Origin: Nitriliruptoraceae bacterium
GTDB taxonomy: Bacteria; Actinomycetota; Nitriliruptoria; Nitriliruptorales; Nitriliruptoraceae
Length of the DNA: 5,238 bases
Assembly (NCBI GenBank): GCA_007117945.1
Contig: SKTN01000434.1
Coordinates: forward strand, 1 to 5,238
Reading direction: 5' to 3'
A program made the translations under genes and the position numbers. The notes beneath the pieces are model-generated. The model was not told the origin of the DNA. It did no database searches and saw only the letters and a program-made list of their open reading frames with translations. Numbering within the stretch: the first letter of the stretch is position 1; each line of letters starts with the position of its first letter. Shown in pieces: positions 1-5,238 of this stretch.

Positions 1-355
1 GCTCCACCTCGACGTCGAGGTGGCCGTCGTGGATCAGGGGGACGTCGTACTGGCTGATCTGGTAGTTCTTGGCCAGGTCGGGGTAGAAGTAGTTCTTGCG
101 GTGGAACCAGCACCGCTCGGCCACGCTGCCGCTGATCGCGAGGCCGAGCAGGGTGGCGTCCTCGATGGCGCGCGCGTTCGGCACGGGCAGGGCACCGGGC
201 TGCCCGGTGCACACCGGGCAGACGGCGGTGTTGGGCTCGGCACCGAAGTCGGTGGAGCAGCCGCACCACATCTTGGTGGTCGTGTGCAGCTCGACGTGGA
301 CCTCGAGGCCGACGACGAGCTCCCAGCCCTCGGGTAGCAGGGTGGACGTGGCCAT
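1..355 (-). CDS. gatB: GatB, Asp-tRNA(Asn)/Glu-tRNA(Gln) amidotransferase subunit B (N-terminal part, cut by window edge)
   Basis: GatB is the tRNA-binding and kinase subunit of GatCAB. It phosphorylates the side chain of Glu on misacylated tRNA(Gln), or Asp on tRNA(Asn), so that ammonia from GatA can amidate it. Only the first 118 codons are inside the window; the family is usually about 480-500 residues. Seen directly: the family opening VVGLEVHVEL (residues 14-23) and KMWCGCSTDFGAEPNT. Four cysteines, C31, C33, C46 and C49, form the CxC...CxxC zinc site found in many bacterial GatB proteins. The conserved block HRKNYFYPDL and NYQISQYD follows at about residues 85-104. The ATG shares its A with the gatA stop (TGATG, 1-bp overlap). 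An AGGAGG at 363-368, inside the gatA tail, sits 7 nt upstream and supports this start and translational coupling. No frameshift is visible. The identification is very secure; the C-terminal helical and YqeY-like domains cannot be assessed. Confidence 0.97.
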   Translation of the reverse strand, partial: MATSTLLPEGWELVVGLEVHVELHTTTKMWCGCSTDFGAEPNTAVCPVCTGQPGALPVPNARAIEDATLLGLAISGSVAERCWFHRKNYFYPDLAKNYQISQYDVPLIHDGHLDVEVE

Positions 356-1926
356 CAGCTGTCCTCCTCGATGGTGACCGCCCGCTGGCCCGTGGGCAGC
401 GCCGGGAACCCCGTGGCCTGCTCCAGCGCGTGGGCCACCCGGTACATCACGTCGTCACGCTTGAGTGGGGCCATCACCTGCACCCCCACGGGCAGGGCGC
501 TGCCCTCCTGGTCGGGGGCCGCGGCCAGGCCCCCGGGCAGCGACAGCGCGGGGATCCCCGCCAGGGAGGCGGGCACGGTGGCGACGTCGTTGAGGTACAT
601 CGCGATGGGATCGGCGGTCTTGTCCCCCAGCCGGAAGGCCACCGAGGGCGAGGTCGGGCTGACCAGGGCGTCGACGCCGGTGAAGGCGGTGCGGAAGTCC
701 TCGGCGATCAGGCTGCGCACCTTGGAGGCCTGGAGGTAGTAGGCGTCGAAGTAGCCGCTGGACAGGGCGTGGGTGCCGATCATGATGCGCCGCTTGACCT
801 CCGGCCCGAACCCGGCGGCGCGGGTGGCGGCGTTCATCTCCTCCGCGGTGGCCGCGTCGACGCGCAGGCCGTAGCGCACCCCGTCGAACCGGGCCAGGTT
901 CGACGACGCCTCGCTGGGGGCGATCAGGTAGTAGGCGGGCAGGCCGTAGCCCGCGTGGGGCAGGGACACCTCGACGATGTCCGCACCCAGGTCGCTGAGG
1001 CGGTCCAGCGCGGCGGCGAACACCGCCTCCACCCCGGGCTCGTACCCCTCACCCTGCAGCTCACGCACCACGCCGATGCGCATGCCGTCCACCCCGTCGG
1101 TCAGGTGCGCGAGCAGGTCGGGGACCTCGCCGGGCACCGAGGTGGCGTCCCGCGGGTCGTGGCCCCAGGTCACGCTCTGCAGCCGCGCCGCGTCCTCCAC
1201 GCTGCGGGCGAAGGGGCCCGCCTGGTCGAGGGAGGAGGCGAAGGCCACCAGCCCGTAGCGCGACATGGTCCCGTAGGTGGGCTTGGCGCCCACCAACCCC
1301 GTGAGCGCGGCGGGTTGACGGATCGACCCGCCGGTGTCGGTACCGATGGCCAGGGGGGCGAGCAGCCCGGCGACCGCCGTCGCGGACCCGCCCGAGGACC
1401 CGCCGGGGACACGGTCGAGGTCCCAGGGGTTGCGGGTGGCCCCGAAGGCGGAGTTCTCCGTGGAGGAGCCCATGGCGAACTCGTCCATGTTGGTCTTGCC
1501 GAGCACGATCACGTCGGCGGCACGCAGGCGCTCGGTGACCGTGGCGTCGTAGGGCGGGACCCAGCCCTCGAGCATGCGTGAGCCGCAGGTGGTGGGCGCC
1601 CCCCGCATCGTGAGCACGTCCTTGAGCGCCAGGGGCACCCCGGCCAGGGGCCCGAGCGTGTGTCCTGCCGCGCGGCGCGCGTCGATGTCGTCGGCGTGGG
1701 CCCGGGCCGCGGCGGCGGTGACGGCCAGGTAGGCGTGGGGTTCGTCGGGCGTGAGCTCCCCCGCCGGCTTGGCCGACCACACCTCACCCTCGGCCACGAC
1801 CCCGTCCACCGCCGCGATGCGGTCGAGGTAGACGTCGATCACCTCGCGGGCGGACACCTCGCGGGCGGCCAGGCGTGCGGCCAAGGCGGTGGCGTTGAGC
1901 CCGAGCAGTCCCGTGGCGGCCACCAT
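355..1926 (-). CDS. gatA: GatA, glutamyl-tRNA(Gln) amidotransferase subunit A (amidase-signature glutaminase)
   Basis: GatA is the cytoplasmic glutaminase subunit of GatCAB. It hydrolyses glutamine and channels the ammonia to GatB. The 523-residue product is slightly longer than the usual ~480-500. The amidase-signature Ser-cisSer-Lys triad is intact: K102 (PLALKDVL), S177 in PGGSSGGSA, and nucleophile S201 in GTDTGGSIRQPA. The 99- and 24-residue spacings match those of characterised GatA proteins. Other family blocks are LGKTNMDEFAMGSSTENSA (142-160), YYLIAPSEASSNLARFDGVR, AGFGPEVKRRIMIGT and DALVSPTSPS. The ATG at 1926 follows the gatC stop after 1 nt, and AGGAGG (1933-1938) lies 6 nt upstream within gatC, so the start is well supported. 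The oddity is about 20 extra residues at roughly 42-63 (VAEGEVW...LTPDEP), where related proteins go directly from IEAVD to the AFLxV segment. The insert is in frame and leaves the core intact. The protein should be active. Confidence 0.98.
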   Translation of the reverse strand: MVAATGLLGLNATALAARLAAREVSAREVIDVYLDRIAAVDGVVAEGEVWSAKPAGELTPDEPHAYLAVTAAAARAHADDIDARRAAGHTLGPLAGVPLALKDVLTMRGAPTTCGSRMLEGWVPPYDATVTERLRAADVIVLGKTNMDEFAMGSSTENSAFGATRNPWDLDRVPGGSSGGSATAVAGLLAPLAIGTDTGGSIRQPAALTGLVGAKPTYGTMSRYGLVAFASSLDQAGPFARSVEDAARLQSVTWGHDPRDATSVPGEVPDLLAHLTDGVDGMRIGVVRELQGEGYEPGVEAVFAAALDRLSDLGADIVEVSLPHAGYGLPAYYLIAPSEASSNLARFDGVRYGLRVDAATAEEMNAATRAAGFGPEVKRRIMIGTHALSSGYFDAYYLQASKVRSLIAEDFRTAFTGVDALVSPTSPSVAFRLGDKTADPIAMYLNDVATVPASLAGIPALSLPGGLAAAPDQEGSALPVGVQVMAPLKRDDVMYRVAHALEQATGFPALPTGQRAVTIEEDS

Positions 1927-1927
1927 C

Positions 1928-2224
1928 TCAGCCCTCCTCCGCGACGATGCGCGGCACGGCGAAGCGGTGCTGCTCCACCGCGGGGGCGCCCGCCAGCAGC
2001 TGCTCGCGGGACAGGGAGGGTGCGGAGGTGTCCGGCCGGGTGACGTCCGCCAGCGCGAAGGGGTGGGTGGTGGGCTCCACGTCGTCGGCAGCGACCTGGC
2101 CGACCTGCTCGGCGTAGCCCAGGATCGCGGACAGCTGGGGCGCCAGCGCCGCGACCTCGTCGTCGGTCAGGGCGAGGCGCGCGAGGCGCGCGACGTGGCG
2201 CACCTCCTCTTCTGACAGGGCCAC
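1928..2224 (-). CDS. gatC: GatC, glutamyl-tRNA(Gln) amidotransferase subunit C
   Basis: GatC is the small subunit that wraps around the GatA-GatB interface and stabilises the amidotransferase. The product is 98 residues, about the family norm (95-100). It opens with the typical LSEEEVRHVARLARLALTDDEV segment (two N-terminal helices). QLSAILGYAEQVGQ, DVEPTTHPF, and the C-terminal VEQHRFAVPRIV segment, which resembles the family ending FxVPxV, follow in order. The GTG at 2224 is chosen because homology begins right after it and AGGAGG (2229-2234) lies 4 nt upstream. An in-frame ATG at 2275 would add 17 Ala/Arg-rich residues with no family resemblance. It is first in the gatC-gatA-gatB operon; its TGA ends 1 nt before the gatA ATG. 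A weak TAnnnT hexamer about 40 nt upstream is the only promoter hint. Confidence 0.96.
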   Translation of the reverse strand: MALSEEEVRHVARLARLALTDDEVAALAPQLSAILGYAEQVGQVAADDVEPTTHPFALADVTRPDTSAPSLSREQLLAGAPAVEQHRFAVPRIVAEEG

Positions 2225-2261
2225 GGGGCCTCCTGCTGCACGTCGGGCACGGGTCGCCAGG

Positions 2262-2267
2262 AGGCTA
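2262..2267 (-). promoter_or_regulatory. Weak -10-like hexamer for the gatCAB operon
   Basis: On the minus strand TAGCCT fits the actinobacterial TAnnnT -10 pattern and would place a transcription start near 2255, giving a leader of about 30 nt before the gatC GTG. I find no convincing TTGAC-like -35 box 16-19 nt upstream. It is therefore a weak candidate, and the operon might also receive read-through from the GGDEF-EAL gene. Confidence 0.2.
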
Positions 2268-2298
2268 GCGCCCACCCGCCGACCCCAGCGGTGCTCGG

Positions 2299-2320
2299 CC
2301 GCGAGCTCGCCGAGCTGCGG
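2299..2320 (-). terminator. GC-rich hairpin between the GGDEF-EAL gene and gatC (possible terminator)
   Basis: Read on the minus strand, CCGCAGCTC and GAGCTCGCGG can pair around a GGC loop. This gives nine base pairs with a single bulged C. It lies 66 nt after the stop codon of the GGDEF-EAL gene. There is no T-run, as is common for hairpins in high-GC actinobacteria, so termination is an inference. The near-symmetry means it could act on either strand. Confidence 0.3.
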
Positions 2321-2343
2321 GATCGCCGCACCGGGGTGTCCAT

Positions 2344-2360
2344 GACGCCCACGAGGCGTC
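2344..2360 (-). terminator. Short hairpin just after the GGDEF-EAL gene (possible terminator)
   Basis: The minus strand reads GACGCC, loop TCGTG, GGCGTC: a perfect 6-bp stem starting 25 nt after the stop codon at 2386. There is no following T-tract. Together with the hairpin at 2299-2320 it could form a tandem U-less terminator separating this gene from gatC. In DNA this GC-rich, short stems are common by chance. Confidence 0.25.
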
Positions 2361-2385
2361 CGGCGGATGGGGAGGTGCCGTCAGC

Positions 2386-4491
2386 TCACCACGCGGCCGA
2401 GGGCGCCGGGCTCCGGGCCGCCCCGGCCGGGTGGCCTGCAACCACCTGGCTGGCGAGCCAGGTCTCCAGCTCGTCGGCGGCCAGGGCGGGGGCGATCAAC
2501 CAGCCCTGGATGACCTCGCATCCGATGTCCACCAGCCGGTCGAGCTGCGCGTGGGTCTCCACACCCTCGGCGATGGTCCGCAGCCCGCAGGCCCGGGCCA
2601 GATCGACGATCGCCCGGATGATCGCGATGTCGGCGCGCTCGCCAGCGGCCAGCTCCGCGACGAAGGCGCGGTCGATCTTGACCTCGTCCACCGGGAGGCG
2701 CTTGAGACGGGTGAGGGAGGCGTGCCCCGTACCGAAGTCATCCAGGCTGAGCTCGATCCCGAGCTCGTGGAGTCCCTGCAGGGTCGCGTGGACCCCGACG
2801 GGGTCACTGACCAACGCCTGCTCCGTGATCTCCACCCGCAGCAGGGACGGGCACACGCCGTGGCGGTGCAGGCCATCGGTGACACGGGCGACGAAGTTGC
2901 GGTCGGCGAGGTCGTGCAGGGAGGCGTTGACGGCGACGGGCACCGCTCGTCCGTTGGCCTGCCAGGTTGCGAGCTGGGCCAGCGCCAGCTCCAGCACCGT
3001 CGAGGTGACCTCCCGCATCGCGGCGGTGCGCTCCACCAGGGGCAGGAACGCCCCGGGCAACAGCAGGCCCCGGGTGGGATGGTGCCAGCGCAGCAGCGCC
3101 TCCACACCTAGCACCTGGCCCGAGATCGCGTCGACCTGGGGCTGGTACCACAGCTCGAGCTCCCCCTGGGCCAGCCCCCGCCGGAGGTCGCCGAGCAGCG
3201 TGGAGCGCAGGGGCACCTGCTGCTCCATGACGGCTTCGAAGCGCACGAGGCCCTCGCCCCGCTCCTTGGCCTCGTACATGGCCACGTCCGCCCGTCGCAG
3301 GAGCACCTCGAGGTCGTTGCCGTGTTCGGGGACCGACGCCACACCTGCGCTGGCCTCGATCTCCAGGCGCACGCCCGTCACCTCGAAGGGGGCTCGCAGG
3401 CTCGCCAGTGCCCGGCCCGCCACCAGCAGCGCGTCCTCGGGGTCCTCGAGGGCGAGCAGCAGCACGAACTCGTCGCCTCCGAGCCGGGCGACGGTGTCGG
3501 TGTCGCGGCAGGCAGCCGACAGCCGATCCGCAACGGCGGCCAGCAGCTGGTCGCCCACGGTGTGGCCGAGGGTGTCGTTGACCTCCTTGAACCGGTCGAG
3601 GTCGATGAGGCACAGCGCCGCGGGCCGGGCGCCGTCCTCCCCACCGACCAGGCGTTGCACCCGCTCGGTGAGTGCCGTGCGGTTGGCCAGCCCTGTCAGG
3701 TCGTCCTCCAGACCGCGCCGTTCCCGTTCCAGCGCGAGTGAGGCCGTGGCCAGCAGCAGCCAGAGGGGTAGCAGCAGCAGGGGTAGGAACCCCCAGTGGA
3801 CGCTGGCGACCACGGCCACCAGCGGCGCCAGCGCCAGCACCGCACCGGTGGTCCCGGTGAACCACGCCAGGTCCTCGGTGATCGCGCCCCACACCGGGCG
3901 GCGCTGCAGGAGCCCCAGCATCGTGCCCACGACCGCGAGGTTGGTGGCGTGGTAGGCGATGGAGGCGAGCAGGATCGGCAGGAGGTCGGTGGGCCGCAGG
4001 ACCGTGGTCATCGCCGGCGTCGCCTCCCAGCCGGCCAGCACCAGGACAGCCCACGCCGCCAGGTACGACCAGGTGTACTGGGCGAGGTTGAACAGCAGTC
4101 GGTGAGCGGGCTTGCGCCGGCTCATCTCGCCGATCGTGGTGGCCACCAGCACCGTCAGCAGGGCCGGACCGAGCCCCCACAACAGCAGGGTCGCGAACAC
4201 GAAAGCGGTGCCGAGGTTGACCCCCTGGGGATCGGCGCTGCTCGAGGCGATCACGGGTCGCAACTCACCGAGCACGACGAAGGCGAGCAGCACCCAGTAG
4301 GCGGTGTCGATGCCCAGCAGGTTCGCCGGCAGCTCGCCGGTGAGCGACGTCCCGGCGATCACCCCGCCGGAGAGGACCGTGGCCCACCAGAAGCCCGCCG
4401 CCCGGGTGACCCGCAGCACGGGAGAGCGATCGTCGGTCCGGCGGGCAGCGTCCAACCGTCCTCCCCGTGATCGGCGGTCACCCCACCCCAT
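2386..4491 (-). CDS. Membrane-anchored GGDEF-EAL protein, putative bifunctional diguanylate cyclase/phosphodiesterase
   Basis: This protein probably makes and/or degrades the second messenger cyclic di-GMP at the inner face of the membrane. Residues 33-254 contain about seven or eight hydrophobic segments (roughly 33-50, 63-82, 93-121 as one or two, 135-155, 170-195, 210-230, 233-254), with no large extracytoplasmic sensor domain. The GGDEF domain (about 260-420) opens with DDLTGLANR. It has metal ligand D297, substrate residues N305 and D314, the signature GGDEF at 338-342, and the inhibitory RxxD site R329-D332. The EAL domain (about 430-680) has E464-A-L, N522 (VNAS), E554/E557 (EITE), D584-D585 (DDFGTG), K605 (VKID), E642 (EGVET) and Q662 (QGW), so the full metal and catalytic set is kept. 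Which activity dominates cannot be read from sequence. The start is uncertain: the ATG at 4491 has no clear Shine-Dalgarno, whereas a TTG at 4455 (689 residues) has GGGGAGG at 4460-4466. The gene is divergent from pncB and is not in an obvious operon. Confidence 0.95.
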   Translation of the reverse strand: MGWGDRRSRGGRLDAARRTDDRSPVLRVTRAAGFWWATVLSGGVIAGTSLTGELPANLLGIDTAYWVLLAFVVLGELRPVIASSSADPQGVNLGTAFVFATLLLWGLGPALLTVLVATTIGEMSRRKPAHRLLFNLAQYTWSYLAAWAVLVLAGWEATPAMTTVLRPTDLLPILLASIAYHATNLAVVGTMLGLLQRRPVWGAITEDLAWFTGTTGAVLALAPLVAVVASVHWGFLPLLLLPLWLLLATASLALERERRGLEDDLTGLANRTALTERVQRLVGGEDGARPAALCLIDLDRFKEVNDTLGHTVGDQLLAAVADRLSAACRDTDTVARLGGDEFVLLLALEDPEDALLVAGRALASLRAPFEVTGVRLEIEASAGVASVPEHGNDLEVLLRRADVAMYEAKERGEGLVRFEAVMEQQVPLRSTLLGDLRRGLAQGELELWYQPQVDAISGQVLGVEALLRWHHPTRGLLLPGAFLPLVERTAAMREVTSTVLELALAQLATWQANGRAVPVAVNASLHDLADRNFVARVTDGLHRHGVCPSLLRVEITEQALVSDPVGVHATLQGLHELGIELSLDDFGTGHASLTRLKRLPVDEVKIDRAFVAELAAGERADIAIIRAIVDLARACGLRTIAEGVETHAQLDRLVDIGCEVIQGWLIAPALAADELETWLASQVVAGHPAGAARSPAPSAAW

Positions 4492-4585
4492 CGGTCGTCA
4501 CGCCCCGGGACACCAGGACCCGCGCCGTGACGCGCGGTGCGTGCACGATGGGGGCGGCCCGGCACACGCCGGCGTCGCGGTCCCC

Positions 4586-4615
4586 GTGACGCAGCACAGG
4601 GACGGCGGTTACCGT
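4586..4615 (+). promoter_or_regulatory. Candidate promoter for pncB
   Basis: GTGACG (4586-4591) and TACCGT (4610-4615) are separated by 18 nt. They match the actinobacterial TTGACN / TAnnnT housekeeping pattern, with one mismatch at the first -35 base. The predicted transcription start is near 4622, leaving a leader of about 50 nt before the pncB GTG and putting the 4623-4645 inverted repeat right at the start of the transcript. An alternative -10-like TAGGGT at 4625-4630 lies within the repeat but has no suitable -35. The assignment is by inspection only. Confidence 0.4.
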
Positions 4616-4622
4616 GTCAGGA

Positions 4623-4645
4623 GTTAGGGTCACTCTGACCCGAAC
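4623..4645. promoter_or_regulatory. 23-bp inverted repeat, candidate operator upstream of pncB
   Basis: The left arm GTTAGGGTCA and right arm TGACCCGAAC are reverse complements except at one position, and are separated by CTC. The inner six bases (GGGTCA / TGACCC) pair perfectly. The repeat ends 25 nt before the pncB start codon and 15 nt before its Shine-Dalgarno. Its size, symmetry and place in the divergent region suit a dimeric repressor site. NAD-salvage genes are often repressed by NrtR, NiaR or NadQ-type regulators, but I cannot match this sequence to a known motif. It could instead form an RNA hairpin in the leader. Confidence 0.5.
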
Positions 4646-4670
4646 CGCCTGCACCGCGACGAGGACCGCC

Positions 4671-5238
4671 GTGACCACCGCGCTGCTGACCGACCGCTAC
4701 GAGCTCACCATGCTCGACGCCGCACTCCGCAGCGGTGTGGCGCAGCGGCCCAGCGTGTTCGAGGTCTTCGCCCGGGAGCTGCCCGCCGGCCGGCGCTACG
4801 GGGTCGTGGCGGGCCTCGGACGCCTCGTCGCGGCGATCGAGCGCTTCCGCTTCGACGACGCCACCCTCGCCTGGCTCGACGATCACGACGTCGTCGGGCC
4901 CGACACCCTGGCGTGGCTCGCGGATTACCGCTTCCACGGCGAGCTCCACGCCTACCGGGAGGGCGAGCTCTACGTCCCCGGTTCCCCCGTGCTGACGGTG
5001 TCGTCGAGCTTCGCCGAGGGGGTACTGCTCGAGACCCTGGTGCTCAGCGTGCTCAACCACGACGCCGCGATCGCCTCCGCCGCCGCCCGCATCGTGGACG
5101 CGGCCCGGGGCCGGGGCCTGATGGAGTTCGGCAGCCGTCGTGCCCACGAGGAGTCCGCCGTCGCCGCGGCCCGGGCCGCCTACCTCGTCGGCTTCGACGG
5201 CACCTCCAACGTGGCCGCGGGCGCACGCCACGGCGTCC
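4671..5238 (+). CDS. pncB: Nicotinate phosphoribosyltransferase (N-terminal part, cut by window edge)
   Basis: The enzyme converts nicotinate, PRPP and ATP to nicotinate mononucleotide in the Preiss-Handler NAD salvage pathway in the cytoplasm. 189 codons are present; the family is usually about 400-450 residues. Seen directly: TDRYELTM at residues 7-14, matching the family opening TDxYxLTM; FEVFARELPAGRRYGVVAGL (30-49); YVPGSPVL (101-108); ETLVLSVLNHDAAIASAAAR (121-140); MEFGSRRAHEE (151-161); and GFDGTSNVAAG (174-184). These are the substrate-site blocks of the family, in the form found in actinobacterial PncB. The GTG at 4671 is chosen because the TDxYxLTM motif sits near the N terminus and GAGGA (4661-4665) lies just upstream. 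The frame stays open to the window end. The later part of the protein, including the phosphorylated histidine region, is out of view. The gene is divergent from the GGDEF-EAL gene, with a 23-bp inverted repeat just upstream. Confidence 0.95.
   Translation, partial: MTTALLTDRYELTMLDAALRSGVAQRPSVFEVFARELPAGRRYGVVAGLGRLVAAIERFRFDDATLAWLDDHDVVGPDTLAWLADYRFHGELHAYREGELYVPGSPVLTVSSSFAEGVLLETLVLSVLNHDAAIASAAARIVDAARGRGLMEFGSRRAHEESAVAAARAAYLVGFDGTSNVAAGARHGV

Larger units (their letters stand above)
4492..4670. other. Divergent intergenic region between the GGDEF-EAL gene and pncB
   Basis: This 179-bp region should hold the promoters of both flanking genes. On the plus strand it contains the candidate pncB promoter and the 23-bp inverted repeat. 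The heptamer CGTGACG occurs three times (4496-4502 on minus, 4526-4532 and 4585-4591 on plus), and there are short perfect palindromes at 4540-4547 (CGTGCACG) and 4566-4575 (ACGCCGGCGT). I find no convincing -35/-10 pair for the minus-strand gene and no tRNA or riboswitch-like fold. Confidence 0.6.

Noticed and set aside
430..1581. A 383-codon plus-strand open frame antisense to gatA
   Set aside because: It is a by-product of high GC in the opposite frame: Gly/Val/His/Arg-rich with no recognisable domain, and entirely within the certain gatA gene.
2225..2275. N-terminal extension of GatC from an ATG at 2275
   Set aside because: The added 17 residues are Ala/Arg-rich and not GatC-like, while the GTG at 2224 has a strong AGGAGG just upstream and matches family length.
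2167..2352. A 61-codon minus-strand frame spanning the gap before gatC
   Set aside because: It overlaps the gatC start in another frame, has no clear ribosome-binding site and no recognisable sequence, so a small gene is not supported.
2291..3955. A 554-codon plus-strand open frame antisense to the GGDEF-EAL gene
   Set aside because: The product is Ser/Arg/Thr low-complexity without family motifs, whereas the minus strand encodes complete GGDEF and EAL domains. It is a shadow frame.
2804..4180. A 458-codon minus-strand frame overlapping the GGDEF-EAL gene
   Set aside because: It is a shifted-frame translation rich in Gly/Ala/Arg/Pro with no motifs, fully contained in a verified gene.
4540..4575. 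Short perfect palindromes CGTGCACG and ACGCCGGCGT in the intergenic region
   Set aside because: At 8-10 bp of GC-rich sequence they are expected by chance and are not placed against a recognisable promoter.
4492..4670. Possible cyclic di-GMP or other riboswitch in the leaders of the divergent genes
   Set aside because: No conserved aptamer core or multi-stem arrangement is visible; only the single 23-bp inverted repeat stands out.
4617..5231. A 204-codon minus-strand frame antisense to pncB
   Set aside because: The plus strand carries the diagnostic NAPRTase motifs, and the antisense product is composition-driven with no recognisable features.

Overview
The window is about 5.2 kb of very GC-rich DNA (roughly 70% by eye). 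Genes are densely packed, G/C dominates third codon positions, GTG starts are used, and long spurious antisense reading frames are common. The proteins look actinobacterial: a nicotinate phosphoribosyltransferase with the LNHDAAIASAAAR and GSRRAHE segments seen in that phylum, and a gatC-gatA-gatB cluster. GatA has PGGSSGGS where the streptomycete and mycobacterial enzymes I recall have PGGSGGGS, and it carries an extra N-terminal insert. A deep-branching actinobacterium is therefore more likely than a streptomycete or mycobacterium. That placement is inference.

Layout. (1) Positions 1-2224, minus strand: the gatC-gatA-gatB operon for the GatCAB tRNA-dependent amidotransferase. gatC and gatA are complete, and gatB is cut by the left edge after 118 codons. 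The genes are separated by 1 bp or overlap by 1 bp, and each downstream Shine-Dalgarno lies inside the tail of the previous gene, so translation is probably coupled. (2) 2225-2385: a 161-bp gap with two GC-rich hairpins and a weak promoter-like hexamer. (3) 2386-4491, minus strand: a 701-residue membrane protein with an N-terminal multi-helix region followed by GGDEF and EAL domains. Every catalytic residue I can check in both domains is present, and the GGDEF inhibitory RxxD site is also kept, so it could both make and degrade cyclic di-GMP. (4) 4492-4670: a 179-bp divergent intergenic region. It holds a strong 23-bp inverted repeat and a plausible promoter for the plus-strand gene. (5) 4671-5238, plus strand: the first 189 codons of pncB, cut by the right edge.

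The three units look functionally independent: misacylated-tRNA repair (Glu-tRNA(Gln) and possibly Asp-tRNA(Asn)), cyclic di-GMP signalling, and NAD salvage. I see no mobile element, CRISPR array, tRNA, rRNA or phage gene, and no clear novel multi-gene system. The observations most worth following are the palindrome in front of pncB, the unassigned membrane input region of the GGDEF-EAL protein, and the GatA insert.
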